Assembly: GCA_019637175.1 (NCBI GenBank) | Contig: JAHBWD010000077.1 | Location: forward strand, 1 to 36,340 | DNA from: Labilithrix sp. | GTDB lineage: Bacteria; Myxococcota_A; Polyangia; Polyangiales; Polyangiaceae | Direction: 5' to 3' | DNA length: 36,340 bases | Shown: one piece after another, positions 8,620 to 17,897 of the stretch | Position numbering within the stretch: the first letter of the stretch is position 1 | Layout of the letters: the number at the start of each line of letters is the position of its first letter | The notes under the pieces: generated by a model | Told to the model about the DNA's origin: nothing | The model's database searches: none | Seen by the model: the letters and a program-made list of their open reading frames with translations, nothing else | Program-made: the position numbers and the translations under genes

Positions 8620-10932
8620 CTACTCCGTACGGAGCTTCGCGAACGCCGCCTTCGTTTCGCCGGCGGCGACGGTCACGCTGATCGACTTCTTCAGCTGCTG
8701 CTCGGCGTTCACGAACACGATCGTGTGCGAGCCCGGCGAGACCGAGACCTTGAGGCGCGGCGTCGGGCCGAGCGGCTTGCCGTCGAGCAACACCGTGGAG
8801 GCGGGGAGGGAGTTGATGTTGAGGAAGGCCTCGCCGCCGGCCGCCGCGGGCTTCTCGGGCGCGGCCGGCTTGGCCGCCGGCTCCTTGGCCGCGACGGGCT
8901 CCTTCGGGGCCGCGGGCTCCTTCGGGGCCGCGGGCGCGACGGGCGCATGCGCGACCGGCGCCGCGGGCGCGTGCGCAACGGGGGCAGGCGTCGGCGGAAT
9001 GAACGCGGGCGTCGCCGGCGTCGTGCCCTTCGGGTTGAGCGTCACGACGATCGTCTTCTCGGCCTGGCCGTCGTCGAAGTCGATCTTCTGCGTGTAGTCG
9101 TCGAAGCCGTCCTTCTTCGCCTCGAGCTGCCACTTCTCGTTCGGATCGAAGTCGATCGCGATCGGGAACTGGGGCACCTCTTTGCGGTTCGCGCCCGACA
9201 CGAGGTAGACCTTCGCGCCCGGCGTTCCGAGCTGGATCGTCGCCTTGCCCTTGAGGACCTTGAGGCTGACGTTGCCGAGATCGGTGAGCTCGTCTTGCGA
9301 GACGGTGACCGTCTTCTCGACGGCGGCGTAGCGCTCGCTGCCGGCGATCTTCACGCTGTGCTCGCCCGGCGAGAGATCGCGGAGCTCCTGCGGGAGCGGA
9401 CCGTACTCTTTGCCGTCGACGATGAGGCGCACGCCCGACTGGTTGCCGGACACCTTGAGCCCGGTGCCGCCGGACGCCTTCGCCGGCGTGAGCGAGAAGT
9501 CCATCGTCGCGTCTTTGCGCGACTCGATCGTCACCGCGCGCGGCGCGGGCGGCTCGAAGCCCTGGGCGACGACCTTCACCTCGTGCACGCCCGTCGCGAC
9601 GTCTTTGACGATGCACGGCGCGCTGTCGCACGCCTTCTTGCCGTCGACCATGACCTCGAGGCGGCTGACCTCGCCGCCCTTCGAATCGGCGACGTTGACG
9701 ACGAGGGTTCCGTTGCGCGGCATGAGGAAGAAGACCGCGACCGCCACGGCGGCGAAGACGCCGGCGAGGAGGCCGATCCAGAGGCCCGCCTTGCTCTGCT
9801 GCGGGCGCGGGACCATCGCCGTCGCCTCCATCGCGCGGCTGACCGGCGGCATGTGAGGCATCGGAGCCTGGCTCACCTGCTGCGGCGGCTGGCTCATCTG
9901 CGGAGGCATCGAGCCCTGCGCGTGCTGCATGTGCCCGCTCGGCGGCTGCGAAGGCGCGCGCACGGGCATGTGCATCGGCGCGGTCGACGTCTGGCCGGGC
10001 GGAGGCGGAGGCGGGATCGGCGCCGTCGACGTGCTGGGGTTCGGCTGGCGGATCGACGCGGGCGGCGGCGGAGGCGCGGAGCGCAGCGACTGCGAGGCCG
10101 GCGGACCGGAGCGGAACTGCGCCGACGGCGGACCCGACGTCGCGTGACCGTTGACGCTCTCACGCGCCTGACCGAGCGCGCCGAACGCGCCCGAGAGCGT
10201 CGACGACGGCGGAGGCGGCGTTCCCGCCGCGGGCGCCTGCTGCGAGATGCGCGCCTGCGAGGGCACCTGCGAGGGACGCGTCATGATGTCGTCCATGCTC
10301 GCGTGCTCGGGGCGGCGCGACTCCGGACCGGCCGCCGGCGCGTCTTGCTGGCCTTCCTTGTCCTTGTCGAAGACGTGGGTCGCCTCGTCGTCGTCGTCCC
10401 AATCCATGTCGAGCTTGCCGCCGTTCGCCTGCGCGGCGGGCGTGGGGCGCGTGCTCGGCGCGGGCGGAGGCGCGCTCTGCTGGGTCGCGCTCGGCGAGCT
10501 CGACGTCGCCGCGGTGCTCACCGCCGGCATGCCCGGCTGGCTCCCGCTCGAGGGCTGCGTGCCCGCGAGGTTCGGCAGCGATCCACGACCGGGAGGCGGC
10601 GGCGGCTTCGACGGCGAGGCCGCCGGCGTCGACACGGAGGCGGCGCGCATCGACGCGGAAGGAGGCGCCGGAGGCGCCGACGGCTTGACGGACGGAGGCG
10701 CCGCGGGCATCGCGCCCGACACCGGAGGAGCCCCGGGAACGCCGCTCTGGCTCGCCGGCAGCGGCAACCCCACGAGCGTCTTCTTCATCCCTTCGTTCGC
10801 GTTCGGCGCGGCTGGCACGTGCGAGCTCGATCCGGGAGGCGGCGGCGGCACGGCGGACGTGCGCGTCGAGCTCTTCTTCCCGAGGCCCTCGAAGATATCG
10901 AGGTCCGAACCGCCCTTGTTGTCGTCTGACAT
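8620..10932 (-). CDS. Pro-rich membrane protein with C-terminal PEGA repeats
   Basis: This 770-aa protein starts at the ATG at 10932, preceded by AGGAG about 7 nt upstream. Residues 1-375 are disordered and Pro/Ser/Ala-rich, holding two conserved-looking islands: MKKTLVGLPLP near 49-59 and an acidic DDEATHVFDK near 181-190. One transmembrane helix (~380-402) follows. The C-terminal ~370 residues are predicted extracytoplasmic, with several PEGA-type beta repeats (LIVDGKEYGPLP, VLLDGKPLGPTP) and an Ala/Pro/Lys spacer before the last. PEGA domains occur in surface-associated proteins and often bind envelope components. No catalytic domain is visible. The gene precedes the PilR-like regulator by 34 nt, suggesting a structural or sensory partner. 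Confidence 0.87.
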   Translation of the reverse strand: MSDDNKGGSDLDIFEGLGKKSSTRTSAVPPPPPGSSSHVPAAPNANEGMKKTLVGLPLPASQSGVPGAPPVSGAMPAAPPSVKPSAPPAPPSASMRAASVSTPAASPSKPPPPPGRGSLPNLAGTQPSSGSQPGMPAVSTAATSSSPSATQQSAPPPAPSTRPTPAAQANGGKLDMDWDDDDEATHVFDKDKEGQQDAPAAGPESRRPEHASMDDIMTRPSQVPSQARISQQAPAAGTPPPPSSTLSGAFGALGQARESVNGHATSGPPSAQFRSGPPASQSLRSAPPPPPASIRQPNPSTSTAPIPPPPPPGQTSTAPMHMPVRAPSQPPSGHMQHAQGSMPPQMSQPPQQVSQAPMPHMPPVSRAMEATAMVPRPQQSKAGLWIGLLAGVFAAVAVAVFFLMPRNGTLVVNVADSKGGEVSRLEVMVDGKKACDSAPCIVKDVATGVHEVKVVAQGFEPPAPRAVTIESRKDATMDFSLTPAKASGGTGLKVSGNQSGVRLIVDGKEYGPLPQELRDLSPGEHSVKIAGSERYAAVEKTVTVSQDELTDLGNVSLKVLKGKATIQLGTPGAKVYLVSGANRKEVPQFPIAIDFDPNEKWQLEAKKDGFDDYTQKIDFDDGQAEKTIVVTLNPKGTTPATPAFIPPTPAPVAHAPAAPVAHAPVAPAAPKEPAAPKEPVAAKEPAAKPAAPEKPAAAGGEAFLNINSLPASTVLLDGKPLGPTPRLKVSVSPGSHTIVFVNAEQQLKKSISVTVAAGETKAAFAKLRTE

Positions 10933-11268
10933 CCGCGTCTCCTGAAGCTGCATGATACGCTCCACAGTCCAATCGCCGAACGCCGCGCGTGCAGGCCACG
11001 ACGCGGCAGGTGCGGGGAATTCCAACGAAAGCGTTGAGAACCTCGGCGACTTTGCGCCGCGAACCCTAGCGCTCGGCGGCGTTCTTGGCGAGCGGGTTCC
11101 GCACGCCGCGGCGCGTCCAGCGCGCGCGACGCGGGCGTCGACCCGACGCGTGGTCGGGCGGCCGTTCGCGAGCAGCAATAATCACGCGTGAAAACATGAA
11201 CATACAAGCACTGCGCGAGGCGGCTCGCGAGGGCCTTTGCGGTGGTCTGCGAGCGTCTTAATCGTATC
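10933..11268. other. 336-nt intergenic region with an A/T-rich palindrome
   Basis: There is no convincing gene here. The stretch separates the PEGA gene from the GT-C/TPR gene upstream, both on the minus strand, and must hold the PEGA promoter if the gene is not read through. It contains an unusually A/T-rich patch (about 11173-11211) centred on the palindrome TCACGCGTGA at 11182-11191. I could not assign a -35/-10 pair or a sigma-54 element. Confidence 0.5.
11182..11191. promoter_or_regulatory. 10-bp palindrome, possible operator
   Basis: TCACGCGTGA is a perfect palindrome in the A/T-rich patch about 250 nt upstream of the PEGA gene. Binding-site status is inference; the CACGCGTG core is not rare in DNA this GC-rich. 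Confidence 0.25.
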
Positions 11269-13215
11269 TCACTTGGCGGGGTCGCCGTCGCGCGCGAGCG
11301 CCTCGATGCGAGCCTGCACCGACGCCACCGCCGCGTGACGTCGCTCGCGCAGCGCGAGATCGTCGCGCGCCACCTCCAGGGTGACGTCGCGCGCCGCTCC
11401 GGACGCAGCGTAAGCATCGACGGCGCGCCGCGCGGCGACGGCGTCGGCATGCAAGAGCAAGAAGCGCGCGGCATCGCGCTTGGCCTCCGGCGAAGCCGTG
11501 GGGTCGTCGGCGATCCTCGACCACGCGGAGACGGCGTCGGGCCGTCGTCCGAGCCGGCCGAGCAGGCTCGCCCACGCGACCGGACGGGCTTCCCGCGCGT
11601 CGGCCGTCGAGAGCGCCGCGAGCGCTTCGCGGAGGCGCGGCACGCCGTCGAGCGCGCGCCGCGCCGGCTCGAGGGCGGGCTCGAGCGAGAGCGCGCGAGA
11701 GAACGACGCCTCCGCGCCGTCGAGGTCGAAGCGATGCATCTGGAGGAAGCCGAGCTCCATGTGCACGCGCGCCGCGTTCGGATCGCGCGAGAGGAGCTCG
11801 GCGTAGATCGACGCGGCCTCGTCGTACGCTCCGATGAGCGCGTAGCAACCGGCGAGGTTCTCGAGCGCGCGCGCGTGACGCGGGATCCCCGCGCGGCCCG
11901 TTCGATCGAGCGTGGCGCGCGCCGATCGCTGGAGCCGACACGACAGATCGTAGGCGCCCCACTCGCGCAGCACCCACGCGAGGCCGGTGAGAGGCGCCGT
12001 GTTGTGCGGATGGGCGCGCTCGGCCGCGGCGACGCGATACGTGAGCTCGCTCGTGTAGTCCGCCGCGCGCGCGCGCGTCACCGGCGCGAACGAGACGACG
12101 AGCGCCGCCGCACCGACAGCCGCCGCCCGCTTCGCCCTCGGGCCGAGCGCGCTCGCCGCGCGCGCGAGCGCGAGCGCGAGCCCCGCGAGCGGCACGTAGA
12201 GGAGGCGGTCGGCGACGACGGCCGACGCGAGCCCGATCGGCAGGAGGTGCACGACGGGCGCGAGGCCGAAGAGCGCGAGCGCACCGCCGACGACCGACGC
12301 GGCCTCCACACGCGCGCGCCACGCGCGGACGACGAGCACAGACGCGAGCGCGACGACGAGCCCTCCGGCGATCGCGCGCGCGACGTCGATCTCACCGACG
12401 AGGCCGATGCTGCTCGCCGGGTGCCACGGATCGACGATCATCTCGGCGTAGCGGCCGACGGCCTCGAGCATCGTCGCCGCGCGCGCCCCGGCGCCGAGGG
12501 GCGTGGCGCGCGACGCGCCGCCTGCCGCCGTGCGCAGCGCTGCGTAAACCGCGATCGGCGCCGCGACGTATGCGAGGCGCCCGATCTTGCGATCGACGCG
12601 GCGCGACGCATGAACGGTCGCGATCGCGATCGCGATCGCGGCCGCGCCTGCGACCTCCTTCGAAAGCAGGCCGCCGAAGAGCGCCACGGAGGCGCCCGCC
12701 GCGCGCGCGTGATCCGAGCGCTCGCCGTCTTTGCCTCCATACCAAGGCCACAGCGCGACCGCCGCGAAGGAGAAGCACGCCGCGAGGACGTCGGTCCTCC
12801 CCGAGACCCACGCGACCGACTCCGTGAGGCGGGGCGCGAGCGACCACAGCGCCGCGGCGGCGATCGTCTCCGGGCCGGAGGCGCCGAGGCGCCTGGCCGC
12901 GATCACGAAGAGCGCGATCGCGAGCGCGTGGAGCGCGAGGTTCGTGACGTGGTAGCCCGAAGCCGTGTCGTCGAGGAGCGCGTCGAAGCGGAGCGAGAGG
13001 ACGACGAGCGGTCGATAGTACGTCGGGCGCAGATCGCTCATCGGATCGGCCGTCCAGAACGGACGCCCGAGCACACCGCTCATCGAGCCGCGGCTCTTCT
13101 CGACGAGGGCGTGGTCGTCGTAGACGAACGCGCCGCGGCGCACCGGCGCGTAGACCGCGAGCATCACGGCGATGAGCGCCATCGTCGCGAGCGCGATCTT
13201 GGCTCGGGGGGTCAT
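11269..13215 (-). CDS. GT-C-type membrane glycosyltransferase with TPR tail (TMTC-like)
   Basis: This 648-aa protein has about ten or more transmembrane helices in the first ~400 residues and TPR-like helical repeats after them. The first luminal loop carries Val-Tyr-Asp-Asp-His, the acidic pair expected in GT-C enzymes using polyprenyl-phosphate sugars, followed by YYRPLVVLSLRFDALL and an HVTNLALHALA segment typical of the TPR-bearing O-mannosyltransferase-like family. Such enzymes usually transfer sugars to proteins or lipids on the outer face of the membrane. The ATG at 13215 overlaps the upstream gene's stop by 4 nt (ATGA), linking it to the glycosidase-like neighbour. Donor and acceptor are unknown; pilin glycosylation is only a possibility given the pilin genes 4-6 kb away. 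Confidence 0.8.
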   Translation of the reverse strand: MTPRAKIALATMALIAVMLAVYAPVRRGAFVYDDHALVEKSRGSMSGVLGRPFWTADPMSDLRPTYYRPLVVLSLRFDALLDDTASGYHVTNLALHALAIALFVIAARRLGASGPETIAAAALWSLAPRLTESVAWVSGRTDVLAACFSFAAVALWPWYGGKDGERSDHARAAGASVALFGGLLSKEVAGAAAIAIAIATVHASRRVDRKIGRLAYVAAPIAVYAALRTAAGGASRATPLGAGARAATMLEAVGRYAEMIVDPWHPASSIGLVGEIDVARAIAGGLVVALASVLVVRAWRARVEAASVVGGALALFGLAPVVHLLPIGLASAVVADRLLYVPLAGLALALARAASALGPRAKRAAAVGAAALVVSFAPVTRARAADYTSELTYRVAAAERAHPHNTAPLTGLAWVLREWGAYDLSCRLQRSARATLDRTGRAGIPRHARALENLAGCYALIGAYDEAASIYAELLSRDPNAARVHMELGFLQMHRFDLDGAEASFSRALSLEPALEPARRALDGVPRLREALAALSTADAREARPVAWASLLGRLGRRPDAVSAWSRIADDPTASPEAKRDAARFLLLHADAVAARRAVDAYAASGAARDVTLEVARDDLALRERRHAAVASVQARIEALARDGDPAK

Positions 13216-15920
13216 TTCTTCGGCGCGGGCGCGGCGGAGCCCGAAGGCTCCGGCTTCGGCGAAGGCGGCGCGAGCGTCGGGCGCCACTTGTTCCGCTTCT
13301 CCTGGAGCGGGAACCACACCGACTGGGGAACGATCTCGGTCGACTCGAAGTACGCGCGCGCGCCGGGCGCCGACGCGCGCACGAGGCGCGCGCCGGGTAC
13401 GCCGATCGCGGCGGGCTGGCCGCCGATGTCGAGCGAGCCGCCGAGGAACAGCCGCACGTCGCCGAAGACGAGCGCGCGCGAGGAGCACCCGAGGCGCGCG
13501 AGGAGCTCGAGCATGTGCTGCGCGCTGGCGGCGTCGGCCTTGTCGTCGGGGAGCAGCTCGACCCACTGGAGCATGCCGTCTTCGTCGGAGATCCCGACGG
13601 CGGCGCGCGACTCCGGTCCGGCGGCTTGCACGTCGGCGATCGCGAGCGCCGAAGGCGGCGGCTGCTTGCCGATCGTGAAGACGCGCGCGCCGAGCCAGAG
13701 CTTCGCGCCGTCGTGCGCGTCGGGCTCGCTCGGCTTCTCCTTTCGGCGACGCGCGTCGCGCGCGTCGTTTCCCGTCCCGAGCGACGCGCGCGGGCGCGCG
13801 GGGCGACCGAACGCCGCGACGACGCTCGACTTGCCGTCGGCGTCCGCGCCGTCGCCTTCGCTCGAGGCTGCGTGCACGGTGCGCGGATCGATCCGCGCGA
13901 CGCGCACGCTCCGCTCGCCGGCGCGCGCCGTCGTGATCGCGACGGCGTACGGATAGCCGTGCTGCGGCAGACCCTTGACCCGCCACGCGCCGTCTTCGCC
14001 TTCCTTCGCCGGCGCAGCTTCGCCAGACGGCGAGGGGATCGGCGCGCCCGGCAGCACCGTGCGCGCGGTGAGATAGAAGAAGTCGCGCGCGTCGCGCTGG
14101 ATGTACCGCGGGAAGAGGATGTGCCCCATGCTCTTGACCATCCGGCGCGCGCGGTACTTGAGCTCGGGCAGATCCTTGAACCCGCCCTCGTACTCCCAGT
14201 CGGTCTGGAGGGGACGCCCGAGCGGCTGGAAGCTGCTCGCGGGTTGCACGTTGTAGAACTCGAACCCCGCGAGGCCCGGGTTCATGTCGAGGTGGATGCC
14301 GAACGCGCACCGCGCCGCGAGCATCGCGCGGCCGAGCGGCTCGGCGCCGATGTCGTTGCCCCAGAAGTAGGCGACGAACTTCTCCTTCGTGAGGCAGAGG
14401 CCGCTGCGCGTCGTGTGAATTGCGTCTTGCCAGCCGGGCGGCACGCCTCCCCACCACGCGCGGCCCCACGGGTTCCACTTGTCGTTCTGGACGAGCGGGG
14501 TGAGGTTCTGGCGGAAGGAGAGGATCTCGTCGGGCACATCCGTCGACGTCGGCCACGCGCCGAAGGCGGTGGTGCCGTCACGCAGCTCCATGACCGTGGC
14601 GCCGTACGGCTTGGGCGGCAGGTAGAGGACGCCGCTCGCCTGCATGCCGAACTCGCCGTGCGTCGCCTGGAAGCCGCCGTTGAAGCCCGCGACGACGTGA
14701 CGGATCACCTCGGGTGTGCGCGGGATCTGACCTGGCCCGGCTTCGCCCTTCGCGCTCACGGGCTCGACGGTGCCCGCCTCCATGTGGAGCGCGATGAGCC
14801 GCGGATCCCAGAGCGTGACGTAGACGCGCGTGTGCGGCGCCGCGGGATCGCCACGGACGAACGTCGTGAGGAACGGCGCGTTGATCCCGGGGATGGGCGT
14901 GATGAACGCGTCCTTCTCGAGCGGGATCCAGTGGCCCTCGCCGTTGAGCGGCGGCTTGAGGTACGGCTCGAGCGCCTTCGGCGGCCAGCCGGTCTCGGGA
15001 TCGGTGAACGTCGCGGGCTCGATCTTGCCGGCGTTCAGCGCGGACAGATCCTCCTGCGCGTCCTTCTCGCCGGTGTCGCCGGTGATGCGCGTCTTGGCCC
15101 CCTTGAGCCACTCGATCGCGGTGAACGTCACCGCCTTCAGGACCTGGTTCTTCTCGTCGCCGAACCACGAGATCGCGCGCAGCCGATCGCTCATCCACGG
15201 CGCGAACGTCGGCGGCTTCGCGACGACCTCCGCGGTGACGCGCACCTGCGCCTCGCCCGCGATCACGGCGTCGCGCTTCGGATCGAAGGCGAGGGTGCGC
15301 GCGTCGGCCTTCACGACGAGCACCCCGTCGTCGCGAAACGACAGCTCGGCGCGCGCCGGCGAGGGCACGAGCGCGTAGACGGTTCGCTTGACGCCGCGCG
15401 ACTGCCCCGTCTGCTGGAGATCGGCGATCGCGACCTGCGCGCGCTGAAAGCGCGACAGCTCGTCGTAGGCGCGCGGATCGTGCCCGTCGAGGTCGAGCAC
15501 GTGGACCGCCTCGGGCCGACCGTCGACGGTGACGACGTACGCCGCGAGCGATCCGGAGAGGATCGGCGTCCCTTCGTCGGCGCCGCTCGTTCGGGTGAGG
15601 TTGTAGACGTCACCGCGATCGAGCAGGTGTCCCTCGGGCGAGAGGCGCGTCATCACGAGATGAAGATCGTAGGTGTCGTCGCCCTCGCGGCCGCGCACGA
15701 GGGCCCGCGCCGACGCGCCTCCGAGCGCGCCGCGGACGCCCCTCGGCCCGTCGACCCACACGACCTCCTCGGGCTGACAGACGATCGCTTGCGTCGCGAG
15801 CGACGCGCAGAGCGCCGCCGAGCGGCTCGCCGCCGCGTCGTCGACCTGGGCGTGACCGAGGCGCGCGAGCGCGTAGCCCGCGAGGAGGGCGAAGGGCAAC
15901 GGGCGAAGCCAGAGTCTCAT
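13212..15920 (-). CDS. Secreted protein with phosphodiester-glycosidase (NAGPA)-like domain
   Basis: This 902-aa protein starts with a signal peptide (MRLWLRPLPFALLAGYALA, cleavage likely after Gly-His-Ala). A region at roughly 395-560 contains AGFNGGFQATHGEFG, a HTTRSGLCLT segment and a LDMNPG motif, in the order seen in the phosphodiester glycosidase (NAGPA/DUF2233) fold, where an early Asn-Gly-Gly-Phe and a late acidic Asp-Gly-Gly/Asn-Pro-Gly stretch line the active site. The flanking ~390 and ~340 residues are not recognised. The C-terminus is Pro/Ala-rich. No strong ribosome binding site precedes the ATG at 15920. It is coupled by ATGA overlap to the GT-C gene, suggesting joint work on a surface glycan. 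The family call is by motif memory and should be regarded as probable, not certain. Confidence 0.62.
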   Translation of the reverse strand: MRLWLRPLPFALLAGYALARLGHAQVDDAAASRSAALCASLATQAIVCQPEEVVWVDGPRGVRGALGGASARALVRGREGDDTYDLHLVMTRLSPEGHLLDRGDVYNLTRTSGADEGTPILSGSLAAYVVTVDGRPEAVHVLDLDGHDPRAYDELSRFQRAQVAIADLQQTGQSRGVKRTVYALVPSPARAELSFRDDGVLVVKADARTLAFDPKRDAVIAGEAQVRVTAEVVAKPPTFAPWMSDRLRAISWFGDEKNQVLKAVTFTAIEWLKGAKTRITGDTGEKDAQEDLSALNAGKIEPATFTDPETGWPPKALEPYLKPPLNGEGHWIPLEKDAFITPIPGINAPFLTTFVRGDPAAPHTRVYVTLWDPRLIALHMEAGTVEPVSAKGEAGPGQIPRTPEVIRHVVAGFNGGFQATHGEFGMQASGVLYLPPKPYGATVMELRDGTTAFGAWPTSTDVPDEILSFRQNLTPLVQNDKWNPWGRAWWGGVPPGWQDAIHTTRSGLCLTKEKFVAYFWGNDIGAEPLGRAMLAARCAFGIHLDMNPGLAGFEFYNVQPASSFQPLGRPLQTDWEYEGGFKDLPELKYRARRMVKSMGHILFPRYIQRDARDFFYLTARTVLPGAPIPSPSGEAAPAKEGEDGAWRVKGLPQHGYPYAVAITTARAGERSVRVARIDPRTVHAASSEGDGADADGKSSVVAAFGRPARPRASLGTGNDARDARRRKEKPSEPDAHDGAKLWLGARVFTIGKQPPPSALAIADVQAAGPESRAAVGISDEDGMLQWVELLPDDKADAASAQHMLELLARLGCSSRALVFGDVRLFLGGSLDIGGQPAAIGVPGARLVRASAPGARAYFESTEIVPQSVWFPLQEKRNKWRPTLAPPSPKPEPSGSAAPAPKK

Positions 15921-16120
15921 GCGCGAAGGTCGAGGAAGAAACGCGCGCCGGGGCGAGCCGCATCCAGCGCAGGCCGAGAGTAAGCGGGTCTCGGCGAGCG
16001 AGGGAATCAACCGGCGATCGCGCCCCGCGCCCGACTGCCACCGAAGTTGGCAACCAAGCCTCGGAAACATCGATCCAATCGGCTGGGCGAGCGCGCCGGC
16101 GGCATGCTACAAAGTTGCTG

Positions 16121-16477
16121 ATGCTCCGGCTGCCGTCGCTGCCAAAGATTCGCGTCTTGGCGCTCGCCGCCACGTTCGCGGTCGCGTGCACGAGCCCGAC
16201 GCTGCCGCTGCCGCCTCCGGCGGCGCCGACGATCAGCGCGGGATCGACGCCGAGCACGTTCCGGCTCTCGAGCGTCGACGGCGCGCTGCCGAACGCGCTC
16301 ATCGTGATCGTCAACCGCAACGAGGAGCTGCCGCGCAACGAGCGCGTCAGCGGCACGATCGCCGACGACCGCGGATCGTGGGACGTCGAAGTGACGGCGA
16401 AGATCGGCGACGTGCTCGACGTCTCGCAGGAGTCCGGCACGACGCGCTCGCCGAGCACGACCGTGACGGTCCGCTGA
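16121..16477 (+). CDS. Small predicted lipoprotein, unknown function
   Basis: This 118-aa protein has a basic N-terminus, a hydrophobic core and a lipobox-like FAVAC, so it is probably a lipoprotein. The mature part begins Pro-rich and continues as a short beta-rich domain (residues ~45-118) resembling a small immunoglobulin-like or carboxypeptidase-regulatory fold; no family is certain. The ATG at 16121 lacks a clear ribosome binding site, and a TTG six bases upstream is in frame. It is transcribed away from the glycosidase-like gene across a 200-nt gap, in which I see no recognisable promoter, and ends 6 nt from the convergent rimO stop. Confidence 0.6.
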   Translation: MLRLPSLPKIRVLALAATFAVACTSPTLPLPPPAAPTISAGSTPSTFRLSSVDGALPNALIVIVNRNEELPRNERVSGTIADDRGSWDVEVTAKIGDVLDVSQESGTTRSPSTTVTVR

Positions 16478-16483
16478 AGCGGG

Positions 16484-17884
16484 TCAGGCGGGCAAGACCT
16501 TCAGGCCGACGCGCTTCTTCTTCGCGCGCGAGGCCGGCGCGGCGTCGACGACGTCGCCGACGAGATCGTAGTCGCTCGCCTGCGTGATCTTCACGCGGCG
16601 CATCTGGCCGGGCAGCACCTCGCCCGAGAGATAGACCTGTCCGTCGATCTCGGGAGCCTGCCCGCGGTGCCGACCCATCATGACGAGATCGTGCTCCTCG
16701 CTCGGACCCTCGACGAGGACCTCGAGCTCGCGGCCCACGAGCGCGCGGTTCTTCGCCCGCGCGATCTTGCGCTGGAGCGCCATGAGGCGGCGCCAGCGGT
16801 TCGACGCGACGAGCGCGCGGACCTTGCCGTCGAGCTTCGTGCTCGCGCACGTCTCTTCGTCCGAATACTTGAAGACGCCGACGTGCTCGAAGCGCGCCCA
16901 CGCGACGAACGCGCAGAGCTCGTCGAAGTCGGCGTCGGTCTCGCCGGGGTGCCCGACGATGAACGCCGTGCGAAAGACGAGATCGGGGATGCTCTTGCGC
17001 ATGTGATCGACGACGCGCTTCTGGCGATCCTTGCCGTGGCCGCGGCGCATGATCTTCAGCATCGCGTCGGACGCGTGCTGGAGCGGCATGTCGACGTACG
17101 GGACGACGCGCGGGTGGTTCGCCAAGAGATCCACGAGCGCCTCGTCGATCTTCTCGGGATAGAGATAGAACACGCGCGTCCACGCGATGCCCTTCACGTC
17201 GGCGACGCGGCGCACGAGGGCGGCGAGGTTGGACCGCGCGTCTCTCGCGTGGTCGCGGCCGTAGGCGATCGTGTCTTGCGAGATCAGGTTCACCTCGCGG
17301 ACGCCCTGCGAGGCGAGCTGCTCGACCTCGCGCACGACGTCGTCGGCGCTCCGCGATCGCTGCTTCCCGCGAAACTGGGGGATCGTGCAGAACGCGCAGC
17401 TCCGGTTGCACCCCTCGGCGATCTTCACGTACGCGCTCGCGCGCGGGCCCGTCACGACGCGCGGATCGCTCGCGCGGACGACCCAGTCGGCGGGGTTGCC
17501 GACCAGCATGCGATCGGCCTTGCCGTCGAGCACCTGCGCGAGCTTGAGCATGTCGCTCGATCCGAGGAAGTGATCGACCTCGGGCATCTTCGCCTCGAGC
17601 TCCTTCGGGTAGCGCTGCGAGAGGCACCCGGTGACGACCAGCTTCTTGCACGCGCCGAGCTTCTTCAGCTCCGCCATCTCGAAGATCGTGTCGATCGACT
17701 CGCGCTTCGCCTCACCGATGAAGCCGCATGTGTTGACCACGATGACCTCGGCGTCTTCCGCGTCGGTCGTGAGCTCGAAGTCGCCGGCGGATCGGCCGAG
17801 CGCGACGCCGACCATCACCTCGGTGTCGACGCGGTTCTTGGGACAGCCCAGGCTGACGAAATGGATTTTCCGAGGGCCGGCCAC
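16484..17884 (-). CDS. rimO: Ribosomal protein S12 methylthiotransferase RimO
   Basis: This 466-aa enzyme matches the usual RimO length and layout. The N-terminal methylthiotransferase domain has the three cluster cysteines Cys14, Cys53 and Cys87. The radical SAM domain has Cys159, Cys163 and Cys166 (EGCNRSCAFCTIPQFRG), and a TRAM domain ends the protein. RimO adds a methylthio group to a conserved Asp of ribosomal protein S12 using SAM and two [4Fe-4S] clusters. The opening IHFVSLGCPKNRVDTE is diagnostic for RimO rather than MiaB. The start is GTG at 17884, 13 nt after the lipoprotein gene stop, without a clear Shine-Dalgarno sequence. Confidence 0.96.
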   Translation of the reverse strand: MAGPRKIHFVSLGCPKNRVDTEVMVGVALGRSAGDFELTTDAEDAEVIVVNTCGFIGEAKRESIDTIFEMAELKKLGACKKLVVTGCLSQRYPKELEAKMPEVDHFLGSSDMLKLAQVLDGKADRMLVGNPADWVVRASDPRVVTGPRASAYVKIAEGCNRSCAFCTIPQFRGKQRSRSADDVVREVEQLASQGVREVNLISQDTIAYGRDHARDARSNLAALVRRVADVKGIAWTRVFYLYPEKIDEALVDLLANHPRVVPYVDMPLQHASDAMLKIMRRGHGKDRQKRVVDHMRKSIPDLVFRTAFIVGHPGETDADFDELCAFVAWARFEHVGVFKYSDEETCASTKLDGKVRALVASNRWRRLMALQRKIARAKNRALVGRELEVLVEGPSEEHDLVMMGRHRGQAPEIDGQVYLSGEVLPGQMRRVKITQASDYDLVGDVVDAAPASRAKKKRVGLKVLPA

Positions 17885-17897
17885 GATGTTGCGCGCT

